Shown: piece after piece, positions 24,584 to 36,676 of the stretch
Layout of the letters: every line of letters begins with the position of its first letter
How positions within the stretch are numbered: the first letter of the stretch is position 1
Source: Kappaphycus alvarezii
Lineage: Eukaryota > Rhodophyta > Florideophyceae > Gigartinales > Solieriaceae
Direction of reading: 5' to 3'
Assembly: GCA_002205965.3 (NCBI GenBank)
Contig: NADL03000683.1
Span: forward strand, 1,426,001 to 1,490,000
DNA: 64,000 nt
The notes under the pieces: model-generated
The model's database searches: none
What the model was told of the DNA's origin: nothing
What the model saw: the letters and a program-made list of their open reading frames with translations, nothing else
Translations under genes and position numbers: made by a program

Positions 24584-27500
24584 AAATTGGGGTCACTGCA
24601 GTGCAATGCGCGGTGCGAAGTTGTTCTCGTCTAGTTACAGAATGGCGTCAGACTATGAGAAAAACAACTGTTTTCACACACATACACTAAGACTCACAGG
24701 GTGTTCGCTGTCACTCTTTCTCTTTATGCACCCTGCGATGCAGTAGCACAGCTCGCCGACAGAGAGGAGAAGTTGGGGTTGGAGCGGGGTTGATTACTCG
24801 GACGGTTGGACGGTTTACTTGTCCTCCAAGTTGTAAGGCAGGACCGTGATCCATGGGATGGTAGAACCTTGATAAGAATCGAGTTAAAAAAACCGAAGAC
24901 ACCAGGGGTACAATATTGGACAAAGAAGATGTAATAGTGGGTCAGTCGGGTTGATTACCCCCCTTGGGGATAAGGGTGTTGTCATCAACGACAACCTTGA
25001 AGTTCCTATTTGTATATATACGTCGGAGTCCGGGGCGCCAAGTGTGAGTAAGTATCACAAACAAACAACGAAATGGGCAGTTTAATATTGGATAGGAATA
25101 AAATGGAAACCCAGTTGGATAAACGTGGCTATAGCCAAAGTTGCCGTTGGCAAGGTTGCTGCAATGGCGGAAGTTGAGAGTCAAGGTCAGAGCCAACACC
25201 ATGGTGGCTGCTAATTCTGGGGCCCTACTTGTCAAGCAAATATAAATACTAGTTAGGTAGGTTAGGGTTATCTATGACAGCGGGGTAATTAAAGTCAATG
25301 TCAGCTAAGTACTGGATATCCAAGGTGGATATTAGTAAAGTCTACACTTGGCCCAATAGGTACCCTTCACTTGCGGAACTATCAGGGCCAAATTGGGGTC
25401 CTAGTTTTCAGAATACACGCCCTCGGGTTCACTCGGGTAGGTGTACAGTACAATGGCCGATGGTCGGCAGTCGACATTTAAATGCCCTTACTGTGCAGTG
25501 CAGTACATGCGGATGGCAGTGGTATGGCCTGTACAGAGAATTAGATAAAAAATAACCAAAACCAGCTCTGCCTGTGGCATTATATTTGAAGTGCCAATTG
25601 CACTACAGTCACGCAGATCTCCCAAATATCGAAATAAGTTTTGCGGTTTGGGAGTGAACTTATTCGGAAATAAAATCGGAGAAATGAGGGTATTTTCGCG
25701 CAGTTGCAACTTGTATCTCATTTTTAAGTTTACTTTCGCTAGTAACAGAAGCTTTCCCAAAGGAATTTATAAGCTTTCATGTCATCATCTATCATCATTT
25801 GAGAAGTTCGGGAAGTAACAAGCATATAGTCCTTAGACAATCTATCTACTCTCATTATTATTATTGTCTACTAACATTTCAACAGCTTTGCCTTCTCGGT
25901 AATGTAAAACCACAACTTTACTTCTCCTCTGCTGCCACTAAAGCTTCCACTGATGCCGAGTTCGTAGAGTGAGTACGTATTAAATTCGGACGGCTCATTT
26001 TCATCGACAAACATAGCATTACGTGCTTCAAAAACGCTTAATAAACAAGCGCCAAGTATGGTTTCCGCAAATACCGATGAATTCTAGAAAAAATGGGATG
26101 GTTAAAAGAATACAGAAAAACCAATAATAAAAACGCTCAATGCGTCTCACAACTACACTGAGGAATATGTTTGGCGTTTGTTGGACAAGGAAAAGAATCT
26201 AATCCGCTGGGTTCAATGAATCAGTTACAGTTGCTGTGAAGCTTTGGTTAACGTCTTTAGGAGCTGATCCAGTTGAGGATAAGGATTCACTGAAGAAAAA
26301 TTCGACAATCTGGCCGCCACGAAGAAGAGTACTGGATATAATACTGCCCTCCGACTGTGCTCAGATCGAATCATATTTCTTGTGAGATTGTTGGAAGGGA
26401 TAACCAGTGGGCTTTTAGACAGTATTCTGATGAAGGTGAAGGGGAAGGGAATGAGAGAGATATAAATAATAGTGCGCATGTCGGACAAGAAGAAAGAGGA
26501 GGAAGGTTTCGTGGGTTGAAACTTGTTCTAGGAACAAGGATGAGCTGTTTGGACATGTAGAGTTTATTTCAAGTGCTGGACGTAACTTATAAAGTGCAGC
26601 ATAGTTAACGCGAGAAAAGGGGAAAGGGAGTAAACCGTAGCTGTTGGTGGTAAAAAGGCCTTTGAAGGAGCTTGCTGAAAAGAGATCTCTCATTGAAAGC
26701 AGAAAAGCGAGGTAAGTGAGCCGAAGGCGATGCCTTTTATCCTTCTACAGAAGAATAAATATGAATATCAGGTAACAATAAGGGAAGGTTAATCAAGTAA
26801 TCCATTGACCTTAACTTCTTTCATTGTGGCTTCTAATTACGCGACCAAATACGAGGTACTTTACGGTATCGGTTTGCTCGTGTTTCCGCGGACATTGTTC
26901 TTTGGCCTTACGCACTCGATAAATTGCTCTACATATCGTTCAAACGCTCGAGCCATGGCTGGTGAGATTGCGATGGCTTATATACGAAATCAGATTGGTT
27001 TCATGCTAACTTCATTGATGCGAACATTATAAAGATGCACACAACCTCAGTTACCGAGACCGGAGGCGAGGGTCAGCAGATAGGAGAAAGAAACCGTGCA
27101 AATGGGGCCTTGGATGAACGAATGCCCCATTTCGCGCTCTGTCGTTTCCTCGGTATGAACTGTTACAGAAAGCATCAATGCTGCAAGAAGCTCTAGAGTA
27201 AGAATTCCTCCCGTTATGGCAGTCATTCGAAGCCGGATTATCTTTCCGTGACAGCACTTGAACGAGCGATAACGCAATGTCTCCAAGTTTGCGAATATTA
27301 TAAGTGTTTTCTATTCCGATAAATATCGATAACAATATGTACGCAATGAAACCTTGCTATCATGCCAGATACTGGGAAAGTTGGCACTTGTGTGAATGAT
27401 CGTTCCAGAAAGTTGAAACTAACACGGTAAAAATCTACAAGCTCCCATTTTTAGGTATTTTGAAGGTCTTCGTCATTGTATTTTGCGCAGAGCATCCCTC

Positions 27501-28479
27501 AACAATCAACAACAGCGAATAAATTTGGCATTAGGTTGCCCTTAATGCGATTCATCCGCAGAAGATTGTGTGAGTCTAAAGTTCCTGCATATTCGGCCCA
27601 CAGCCCAAAATTCCGGCACAGAGCAGTAACGAGGCACCTCTAACAGAACCTCCAAAGTATGTTCCGTCCATACCGAGATAGATATGGAGGTAGTGGAAAA
27701 TATGCTACATAATTATTATTACTGACCAGGTCTTTTAAAAATTTTTAATTCAGTCCCAGCACGTCCACGGATCGGAAAAGAATATTTAGGCCCAATATAT
27801 ACCTTGCGCGAAGAAATGGACATCTAATATTGACCGTTGGTCCAACCATTGTAAAGCAAGGAGGAGGGGAGATCAAAAGCAGTGATTTTCGAAATTTAGC
27901 TCCTTTTTTAAGTATGATGAGGAACCGAAGGACAATATTTGAATACATTGTAGATAAAGAGGACCTAGAAGAGGCTGTGGGATTGCTTGAAGATGTATGT
28001 ACGGCTTTTTTATTCGCATGCGACATTTTCCGCGGTTCATTATTGTTCTAACAGCAACCGTGACTGCAGTTGCAGCCGATGCAAAAGCACAAAATTCATG
28101 TGGCATGGTTTCATCCATTTTCTTCACTTTGCACAACCGGGACGTAGCCTTCGTACCTCCCCCCAGCAAAGTTGGGGTCGAATTTTTTCTAACCGAGAAA
28201 TTTCATCCTCGCACATATTAGTGCAAGTCTACCAGCGGTTTATTTTACCAAATGATTTATAATAATAAACAATTTCATGTCTATCAGTGTAATATTTTGT
28301 CCGTTACGCGCCTCCTCCGCGTGCAGCCGGCTCATTTCGGTGTTCAAAGTGAATTGAAAATGAACAGCAAAATAAAACACCACCACTTCCTTTTAACTAG
28401 AAAAGTACATCTTCACGGCCAACAGAAAATCTGCAGAGATTTTATTGTTGTTCTAGACCCTTAAAATCCAAATTGTGGA
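24584..28479. other. AT-rich gene-poor stretch
   Basis: About 3.9 kb with no gene I can support. A GTACAGTAC/GTGCAGTGCAGTAC cluster lies at 25,441-25,515. Frames near 26,225-26,690, 27,047-27,335 and 27,745-28,221 are open for 60-98 codons on both strands but carry no motif I recognise. The stretch ends at the possible left end of the Harbinger-like element. Confidence 0.4.
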
Positions 28480-29178
28480 GCCGCAGTGACCCACGCCGGC
28501 GGTGAAAATTAGTGTGGATATGGACAGTTTGTCCTGAATCGACTTCGACGTTTTTCGCGCGGATACTTTCTACAAGTGGTACCTATACCTGCCCCAAATC
28601 GCGAATACAAACCCCAGAGAACGACATCTCTGGAAAAATCATAGAGCCGGAGCACGATGCGATCTAAATGGATCCTATACCGCTTAGTGGGGCCCTTCAA
28701 TTTGGCCAAGGAACTGAACCAGATTACGGTGATGAACTCACCGAGGGGAACATATCAGCCAGAGCGACTTCATACCGTCTCCGAAGGCCCAAAGTATGTG
28801 CGGATGGGGAATAGCTTTCAGGCACGTAATAAACCGACGCGATTGGACGCATTTGTTGTCAAGAGTCATGTGACTGATAGTGCCTTTGAAAATCGCCAAA
28901 TCGTCTCAACCAAGCCACCTACGGGAAATTGTGAAAGTCCTGATTTCGCCCGAACTGTTTCGGGAAACGCGCTTCTCAGAAAGATTCTACAGAGAGAGAT
29001 TGTCGATTTAATCTCCAGTTTATCTCCGACAGAGTCGGCACATTGGAGCCTTCGAGGGTGCCAGAAACTGAAGAGCAGAACGGCTACGACATTATGCGCC
29101 TGATAGCAGAGACAGGAACACCGGTTTACATTCCCATTTTCCCGGAACGCTGGAGAGCATCCATTTTCAAAGACTCTA

Positions 29179-30080
29179 TTGGAAAGCGACTCAAGCAGCT
29201 GCGACGAGCCGGTCCCTCCGCCACCCAGTCCAGGAGGAAGATCGAAAAGATCGAAAGGAAAACGTGGAACTGCTACTCGTGATCGCGGTAACCGGAAGCG
29301 AGGGAAAGGGCATACCAAGGACGAGGTACTGATAATTGCGAAAGCTTGGATTGAGCAGTCTACGAAAGGGCCTAGTCAACGCGAAAGTTCTTTTTGGATG
29401 GACGTGATGTCCATTTGCAGTCGCTCCAGCTTGAATCGAAGCGAGGATTCTCTACGCAATAATTTGGCGGAGACTTGCCCGTGACACGCAGATCTATCTC
29501 GCTTGTCGGAGACTGTCCTCGAGAAGTGCCCATCTGGCGCTAAAGAAGATGACTTCGAGAGATCTCATCAACGAGCTAATCGGAAGAAGGCGGGAAGGAA
29601 GGCAAGGATGGTTGCTTATGCACGCGCCTCCCTTTAAATTTGTGGAAGCTGCCTTCGAGCTCTCAAATTCTCCAAAGTTGAGTCCAAGAGTACTTCAGGA
29701 AAGAAATCTAGATCCTCGGCGCATTGCAGGCTCAAAGCATTCTTCTAACGCAGATATAGGAGGGGAGAGAAGGTGCAGTGCAAATTTGTCCCCAATCCAG
29801 CCCGAATATTGGACATTCATATCCTAAAGAGAAGCAACTCACCGGTGGTAATTCTGTACAATGCAGCTGCGCAGGGCTGAAGCAAAGACCGAAAGAGATT
29901 CTAAAGGTGAAAGAAGAGCAACGGATAGAAACGGAAGTGGGACGTATGGGTATTGCAATCGACAAACTCTCAAAGCAAATGGATGAGGACACGTTGGCCT
30001 AAAGCGAATCCAGAGCCACGCAAAGCAGCAAAGAAGGCCGATAGCGTTCAGGTTGCTTCAAATTTTGCCAAGCGGTTGTG
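29179..30080 (+). pseudogene. Harbinger-type Myb/SANT-domain protein (broken frame)
   Basis: DNA-binding partner protein of PIF/Harbinger transposons. It begins MESDSSSCDEPVPPPPSPGG, then a basic stretch (RSKRSKGKRGTATRDRGNRK) and the Myb/SANT-like helix region KGHTKDEVLIIAKAWIEQS ... ESSFWMDVMSICSR ... RSEDSLRNNL. After a frame break near 29,475 the next part reads RDTQIYLACRR, then a region with PFKFVEAAFELSNSPKLSPR that matches the segment following the Myb domain in such proteins, and a C-terminal coiled-coil-like KVKEEQRIETEVGRMGIAID. At least two frame changes separate these pieces. Whether the breaks are decay or read errors cannot be told here. Confidence 0.7.
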
Positions 30081-30271
30081 ATGCCTACAAAACGATTATT
30101 GAAGACCTGCTAAAGGCACAACAGGAACCCACCGGGAATAAAGAGCACAATCATGAACATGGTGGGTAACATTCGCTTAAGAGGAGGCGAATTGATGCCG
30201 TGCGGTACTTGGACGTCTCTGATGAAGACCTTTCACACTAGCACTACAATTGTGCTCCGGTAAATCAGTGC

Positions 30272-31080
30272 TTGTCGAATCTGTTATCATCCATCTGTAC
30301 TCTTCCACCCTTTTCCTCTTCAGCTAGTCCACGGCTCCTTCACAGCGTCTGCGCCGCAGCGCTTCCCTCAGAAGCCCCTTCAGGTACCCGCAGTCTTTTC
30401 CCGCGTCGAAGCTCAAACCTCATGACGTACCTCAAGTACTTCACCAACTCTCTGGGAAGACCTTTGCATGCACCAGCGCGCGTGTCTTCAGCTTCGTCTC
30501 GCGCACCGTCTCGGCAATGCACTCCATTTAACCCCCCTCGCTGCTCCACAGCAGGCTTCCCCGATACAGGTACACGATCGAGTAGCTGAGGCTGATCATC
30601 TCGCATGCGACCAAAAGGACGCTTTTGCTCGTACATGACAGTCTTCGGAGCGCGCGGAGGCTACAACGACGCGAAGGCAAATGTCGGAACATGGGGAGCG
30701 CAAGAGGGAGAGGGTGGAGAAGGAGAGGGCGTGGTATGGGAGATGGGTGCCTATGCATATATCTCGGCGCGAAAAATGGAGCGCAACTTGAATAAAGGTG
30801 TTTGGGAGGAATTAGAGAGGGAACAACAGAAGAGGGTGTGTGGATGGACTGCAAGAATGGAACGGCGTGCGTTGTCTGCGGAGGTGAAGAACTGGGGAGT
30901 GTGGATAGGGATGGAATTGCGATAAAGATTGGATGGTAGCATGAAGCGACACAATGTCTGCAGTACATGCAGAGGAGATGGGGGCATTGGGAACCGCATC
31001 CAGCCAAATCTACTCTGGGGGCTCCCTTTAATATCTAAGCTTCTATTGTCCTCGATCTTATTGACTTCAACGCCCTGATG
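30272..31080. other. Middle of the Harbinger-like element, no recognised gene
   Basis: Open frames of about 100 codons exist on both strands (30,272-30,589 plus, 30,340-30,636 minus, 30,605-30,925 plus, 30,528-31,007 minus). They overlap each other and share no known motif. The minus-strand sequence LPRELVKYLRYVMRFELRRG looks protein-like, but I cannot place it. Confidence 0.3.
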
Positions 31081-31102
31081 AGTTCCTTCCGTAGGTTCAG
31101 AA

Positions 31103-31199
31103 ATGCTGTACCCGAAGTCATTTAATGCCCATGATTGCAAGCCGTTCCTCATGCTGTACCCGAAGTCATGTAATGCCCCATGATTGCAAGCCGTTCCTC
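31103..31199. repeat. Tandem duplication of about 48 bp at the transposase 3' end
   Basis: Positions 31,103-31,150 and 31,151-31,199 are two adjacent copies that begin ATGCTGTACCCGAAGTCAT and end TTGCAAGCCGTTCCTC, with one substitution and one inserted base. On the minus strand the copy at 31,151-31,199 encodes the last residues of the transposase (EERLAIMGHYMTSGTA, stop), so the other copy is a duplicate of that end lying downstream of the stop. Confidence 0.9.
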
Positions 31200-32315
31200 A
31201 TCGAGCTGGCCATCCTCGTCATGAGGAGTTATGTGTTTCACTATTTCATCCCTTGACACCTGCGCGTTCGCAATCTCTTCGTTGTAAATCTCCTCGACAA
31301 TGTTTAGTAGGTGTCCTTCTTCCTTTTCGTCCTTTGCGAATGCGCCAGCTTGTTTCATCCGAACCAACATGTTATGCAAAACTACGCACGCGTAGGTGAT
31401 CACAATGATTTCATCCTTGTACCAGTAGTGTATTTCGTACCTCAGGACCTTGAAGCGAGCTTGAATGAACCCAAAGGCAGCCTCAATGTCCGTGCGCAGA
31501 GTCTCTTGTACTTCTGAGTATCGCCTCCGTTCTTCGTCCAGAGAATTATGGATGGTTCTAGCAAGTAGGGGCCAGTCGGGATAGATCTCGTCTATGAGGA
31601 AGTAAGGAAGCTCGCGTTGCGAAGGTGATGAATAAATTCGGTAAGTATTGGTCGGAAGGCGGAAACTTTACATACCTTGCAGGATGTCCTTAAATAAAGG
31701 ACAGTACGAGAGCGCAGTCTTGTCGTTATTGGTACCCGGTCTTCCTGGGAACCAATGCCACAGGTACAAATCGTTACCGCACAAAGTTTCTACTTGAATC
31801 GTTTCGAGCGTTCCATCCTTCGTATTATGGTATTGTCCCCCCTTGGTAGGGACAGTTCTTCCACATCACCTTCGTGCAGTCGATGGCTCCAACACATCCC
31901 ACGAACCCTGTTGATCGATAGAAAAATTCGATGGAACTTAACTCGGCCTGGTTGGGTCTCCGATTGAGTAACTCTCCTCCATAGAGAAGGAATACTGCGC
32001 GGCAGAACTGGAGAAATACCTCCGCAGAGTTTCCTTCCCCATGCGCGCCTCATTATCAAGATCGTCCAATCGTCGACCTGTTCTGAGGAGACGGAGACAT
32101 GCAAGAATATTCACTTCAGAGGAAATACCCGTCCAACCAGCAGCGTTCCGAAGAGTCTGAAACACAGAAGGAAAACGTTTAGTAAGGTCATCATGCAGTT
32201 TCACAAACATTGCTCTCGGAATTCGAAAGCGCCGGCGAAACGCGTGTAAATTGTAAATCGGCGAAGAGCCCAAGTAATCCCGCGGCCAAGTGCTTTCCCC
32301 TCGAATAATATTCAC
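31149..32315 (-). pseudogene. PIF/Harbinger DDE transposase (frame breaks, one in-frame stop)
   Basis: Catalyses cut-and-paste transposition. The N-terminal part (32,315 onward) reads RGESTWPRDYLGSSPIYNLH, FRRRFRIPRAMFVKLHDDLT, ACLRLLRTGRRLDDLDNEAR and MGKETLRRYF, the usual PIF helical region. After a frame break near 31,970-31,940 the core reads CVGAIDCTKVMWKNCPYQGG (first Asp), then LWHWFPGRPGTNNDKTALS (second Asp in NDK). A TAA at 31,668-31,670 interrupts the frame just after FKDILQGM. The next piece reads RELPYFLIDEIYPDWPLLAR and DIEAAFGFIQARFKVLRYE (catalytic Glu), and the end has YACVVLHNMLVR. The domain order is complete, so the gene was whole until recently. An intron at the TAA (GTATGT just before it) is possible but not needed. 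Confidence 0.85.
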
Positions 32316-33060
32316 GGTCCCCTTTTCTGTCCCCTTCTTTTCTTCTTTCTCCTTGTTCGAAACGCCACGGCGACGGCAGTTGCAGCCCTAGTTTCAGCTG
32401 CTCTCGTTCGTTAAATTTCTTGTAACGCAGCCTTTATCAACGTGCTTTGCATGTCGGAATTCACAGAGAAGGACTCCTTGAAAGACGAGTACTAAGAAGG
32501 AGGTGGGCAGATCTCCACCAGCGAAGAGACGGGAACGGAGCTTGATTGATCTGGTTGGCAGTCCTGAAAGGGACGGGATATGGCAATTGTACGGCGAGGC
32601 AAACAAAAGAAGGAAGGAATATGGATTGTGGGATTGATGTGCAGTTCACCGCGATGAGGCCGCGGATGGGAGGAAGGGAAGGGATGTGACGAAGGGCAGG
32701 GAAGTGGTGAAGGGCTGAGATGGGAGGAAGGGCGGCTAGAAAAGCAGTTGGAAGAAGTCAGTTCCGATCAGCTGCCGAAGCTTTCGTACCCGTGCGTGAT
32801 GGTAGCGCGGGCCTGTCGTGCAAACGTGGCGGGGACGGCGCGGGGCCTGTTCTGGAGCGTTGCCGGCCCGGTACGGCGGATGCAAGAGGCTCTGCTGCGA
32901 TAGGTACAGGGGAGACGTGAAGTAGGTCGGGATGTGGGGTCGGTCATGGCGGAGTTCGGATTGGAGGTGTTGGATCGCAAAGAAACACCGGAGCCTGGAG
33001 TGGGCGCGAAAATGTAGGTCGCCACCGGTGTGAACCAAAATAGTGTAGGTCACCGCGGGC

Positions 33061-35370
33061 GTATGAATAAAATTAGTTTTTTTGAAATATCAATGGACCT
33101 TCGCTCTCATTGGCTGAGGCGAGTATTACCTAGAGCACGACTTCTGTATGCTGGAAAAATAAACCAGCACTGGTAGACTTTGCAGGGGCTTATTTCAATT
33201 GTACCTCGAAACCCGTACACAAAATAAACAAAATAAACCAAACTGGTAGACATGCTCTTATATGGGGGAAATTAATTTTCTCGGAAATATTAATTTGGCA
33301 TTCGCCAAAATATTTACGAATTTGGGGACTGGGATTTCTGTATGACCCATACAATACCGTGCAATAGTGCGGGCCAAAAATATAAACTAACATGTTTCCC
33401 TGGAATAAATCAGGTATGATACATGAACGACTTGAAAACTGAGAGCTATGGACAAACTTTTGAAAACATTGGCATTTTAATTTGCTCTAAACAAGAAATT
33501 TGAAAAACATGTATGAAAAACTTCTATTGGGTGGCAAAAATATAGACTCAAAGCATTAATGAAAGAGATATTCACGACTTTTTGCCTTAATGATAAATAT
33601 TTGCTCTGTTTGATTAGAAACTGTAATATCTCGTCTCTGCATCAATTTAAGCAAGTTTTGACGAATTATCTCCTACCTTTTGGACCATAAATGCACAAAA
33701 AACTCTTTTAGCTGTTGAACCGGGGCGAGGATATTACAAAGCTATAATGAGCTATAATGCTTCATGTCTCGGTAACGTCCTCGCCACGAGCTGCCAAGAA
33801 TTTTCGATTGCATTTAACCCAGAAACTTTCGATAGCCGTTCCAAAAGTGATCATTCTGGCCCTTATACTACTTTTCGGTTTACATTAAAAAACTGACACT
33901 TCTCCGCATAAAATCAAATTCCCCCCGCAGGTATTAGCAGTCCAAGGTAAAAACTTATTGAAAAGTCTCGTCATATTTCTCTTAGTCCTGACGTGCATTA
34001 AAAAGTATCGTTCGCATGACCCATAATATGAAAAGCACTTTCAACCCGGGACAATTGAGGCCCCCTGTTCTTTGAAAAAATGCCGTTTTTGTCTATATTG
34101 TGTCAATTACACGGCAGCCCATCCAGCACACCGGAACTATACTTCTTTTCGTCTGAGCACACCAAAGTTCTCCAATGCAAAGGGTCTCAATCCGTAACAC
34201 TTGTAGCTCACACTACTATGTTTTTTGCCTTACTCACGAAAAAAAAATCCTCTCAATCCGCTTTAACGAAACGTAGCGCCTTGTTAAATGATTTTCTGTA
34301 CCGTCGTATGAAATATGCATTTTAGGTCGCTTTTTAGCTGAAGGTCAGTGCTTGCAGTCGCTTAGGATTCTCTTTTTAATTATAAACGGTTGAACAGTGA
34401 AAACGCGATTCCTGTTGCTGTTTTTCCTGGTCTATACCTCAATATTCATCAAATACTTTGTAATGATTGTTCAGGAGTGATTTATCTTTTTTCATTGCTC
34501 TAGGTGAAATTCTCGCCAGCAGGGGCGCTAGTTGTTCCTTTTTCTTTCTGTCAGTGCTTTGCCTCTTGGCATGCTGGAGCTTGTTCAGCTATTCAGTAGT
34601 CTGGATAAATGCACGGCTGACTAAGGCGCACTTACACTCTTACTATGTTCATTAAGCGTTTTTCCAGAGACACTGCCAAAGGTTGCTCGTCGTTTATGTT
34701 TATGCCCACTTTAAAGTAAGGTCTCTTACGTTTAAATTTGAATCTTGTATGTAGGGAAAACTTAATTGCCACTGCGGTATTCTGCATGACCCCATCTCCA
34801 GGCGATAGTTCTTGAAGTCACAGTAATATATGTCTAGTTCAAGAGAAAACTGTGAGTTTATTTTTGGCGCGCAATGTTACTTGCCTTGTTGATTGGGCTT
34901 TCAGCAACTTTCTTGGTTTGGAAAGCTCAGTGACAGTACTCGCACTGTAATGTACTGAGAGAATTTAGAAATCGACAAATCGATAAATTGACAAATGCAA
35001 CCAATAAGATTACAGAGTTTCGAGTGACTCTTGGACAAATTTGTCAATTTGTTATGGGTCTCTAGGGGGCAGAAAACAAATTGATAAATATTTGTCCTGG
35101 AAAGTTGAGCCCATACACTTCTTTTAACCTCATCGATGAAACTAGAAAGCCTTTCTGTGATATGCGCTGCCGATTGAGCGGCAGTCACAACTGCAGTCTA
35201 CATCAGACGACGCAGTAAACAACAAAGACTGCACTTTTCAGTAATTCGTAAAAGGCAGCCTAGATACCCACGAGTCGCGCTCATACGCCCGCTTTCCTCC
35301 GGAAGTACAACTGCCTGGCGTCAGCTCATCTCGTGCGGAACATCGTCTGACTTCTTAATATCCCTCAATT
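33061..35370. other. AT-rich gene-poor stretch
   Basis: No supportable gene over 2.3 kb. Some short frames are hydrophobic or Leu/Ser-rich by composition. Around 34,965-35,090 the words GACAAAT/ATTTGTC repeat on both strands several times (for example GACAAATTTGTC at about 35,034). Nothing recognisable as RNA. Confidence 0.4.
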
Positions 35371-36100
35371 TTGACCGCCACGTTTTTCTTCAACGTCTTA
35401 TTCCATTTATTCAACATGAAGCGTCCGGTCACTAACTACTGCAGCCCTTATCGACGTGGTCCAAAGTCTAGAGGCCGCAGAGATTCTATTAATACTGAAG
35501 ACCTTCTTGGTCTAGTTTTATGGTACTCAAGTCCAGTTGTCGAAAATACGCTCTGTGCCATTATTTGGATTTGTTCCGTCTTCTTTAACCGTTTGGCGGG
35601 ACTATGGACTAGAGCTTATGCTACAAGTATGCAAAGAGAGCACTGCTACTTTCATGCATGTTCGACGGCCAACCATGGATAAGGTGTGTGAGTCTGCTAA
35701 TTTGCTCACGAACAACAGACCAAATGGCTCTCCTCTTCGGAATGTATTTGCTGTTGTTGATGGAGGCGGAGTGCCTTGTGCCGACTAAATTGACGGCAAC
35801 ATACAGAATGCCTACTACGAAGGATACACTACAATTGCGGAGGTCACCAATCCGATTGTCTTCAACTTTAAGGGTGAAATCATCCATGCAGGAATTAACT
35901 ATCCAGGATGTTGGCATGACAGCAAGTTGGCATCTTTACCAGGTCTAAATATACCCTTAACTAGAACATTCCATGACACCTCCCGGTTTCGCTATTCTGG
36001 TAGATAGTGCTTTCGTTGTCCATGCACGAATTTCCAACGGGAAGATTACGCGCGGAGGACAGGAAGGATCTCCTGTAGGTTTCTTGACATTTACAAGTTT
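35371..36100 (+). pseudogene. Truncated DDE superfamily transposase (DDE_Tnp_4-like)
   Basis: Transposase remnant of a second Harbinger/IS5-like family. In order the plus strand reads KSRGRRDSINTEDLLGLVLW, then in shifted frames FGFVPSSLTVWRDYGLELML, NVFAVVDGG (first Asp), NIQNAYYEGYTTIAEVTNPI, VFNFKGEIIHAGINYPGCWH followed by DSKLASLPGL (second Asp), and PPGFAILVDSAFVVHARI. At least three frame changes are needed. The C-terminal part with the catalytic Glu is missing, and the sequence runs directly into the opposite-strand Myb-like ORF. It is a truncated copy. Confidence 0.75.
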
Positions 36101-36108
36101 GTCAAATT

Positions 36109-36630
36109 TCATCTCAAGAGATTCCAAATCTCTCGGAGGTCTGCTTTCGTCTTCGGTGTACTTCTGAACTGCACGGCGACTGCTGTCCAGTCATTTCTCC
36201 CGATAGGCTCCAGTTCTTCTAGAATATCTAGAAGTTTTTTAACGTCCGTATCACTATATTTTGGTGAGCCACTTCGTTTATCTCCTTTTTTTGCGAGGCG
36301 TGACGTTTTAGGTGAGATGACAGATGCCGGGGCGGGATACTGGGATGCTGATGGAGGAGTAGGGGAATTTGCCGCCATAGTGCGAGGTGTCGCTGATTTT
36401 CCGGTGGCTGCAGGCGGTTTTCTTGAAAGGAAGAAGTGATGTTGGAAGGGTCTAACATGGGGGAGGGGGGCGGTCGCGGACACAAGGTGAACTTTCTCCT
36501 TGGACTTTGGCGGAACAGCAACATTGCGAAGCTCAAGTATCCTCAAGTAGCACCAAATTAAATCGACGTGTACACTTGTAGCCAAATTATCAATCTGTCC
36601 CATCCTTTTTCCGAAGCACTCCCTCCTCAA
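36109..36630 (-). CDS. Myb/SANT-like transposon-associated protein
   Basis: A clean 173-codon frame. The N-terminal half is low in motifs and contains a Pro/Ser-rich linker (TPPSASQYPAPASVISPKTS). The C-terminal half reads KKGDKRSGSPKYSDTDVKKL then LDILEELEPIGRNDWTAVAV, the SANT-like helix pattern of transposon-associated DNA-binding proteins. It ends abruptly after KADLREIWNLLR, so the usual downstream region may have been lost. The position tail to tail with the truncated transposase suggests one composite element with a deletion between the two genes. Role in transposition is inferred from context. Confidence 0.6.
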   Translation of the reverse strand: MRRECFGKRMGQIDNLATSVHVDLIWCYLRILELRNVAVPPKSKEKVHLVSATAPLPHVRPFQHHFFLSRKPPAATGKSATPRTMAANSPTPPSASQYPAPASVISPKTSRLAKKGDKRSGSPKYSDTDVKKLLDILEELEPIGRNDWTAVAVQFRSTPKTKADLREIWNLLR

Positions 36631-36676
36631 GATAAATTTCGCATTTGTATATTTGTCGAATTTCTGAATGCACTCA

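Larger units (their letters stand above)
28480..33060. mobile_element. PIF/Harbinger-like DNA transposon with Myb/SANT ORF and DDE transposase
   Basis: The pair of a Myb/SANT-like protein gene (plus strand, 29.2-30.1 kb) and a DDE transposase (minus strand, 32.3-31.1 kb) is the hallmark of PIF/Harbinger elements. The two genes are convergent. A possible terminal inverted match is GCCGCAGTGACCCAC at 28,480-28,494 and GTAGGTCACCGCGGGC at 33,045-33,060 (reverse complement GCCCGCGGTGACCTAC, with one gap and two mismatches). I found no TTA/TAA target duplication beside them, so the boundaries are tentative. The 30.2-31.1 kb middle has several GC-richer frames without recognisable domains, and 32.3-33.0 kb is a GC-rich, purine-skewed non-coding region. 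Confidence 0.6.

Noticed and set aside
32720..33053. GC-rich ORFs on both strands
   Set aside because: Both strands are open because of base composition; no recognisable residues pattern, and the region lies inside the presumed transposon.
28480..33060. Exact terminal inverted repeats and TTA target duplication for the large Harbinger-like element
   Set aside because: Only a gapped match of about 15 bases was seen and no target duplication; kept as tentative boundaries only.
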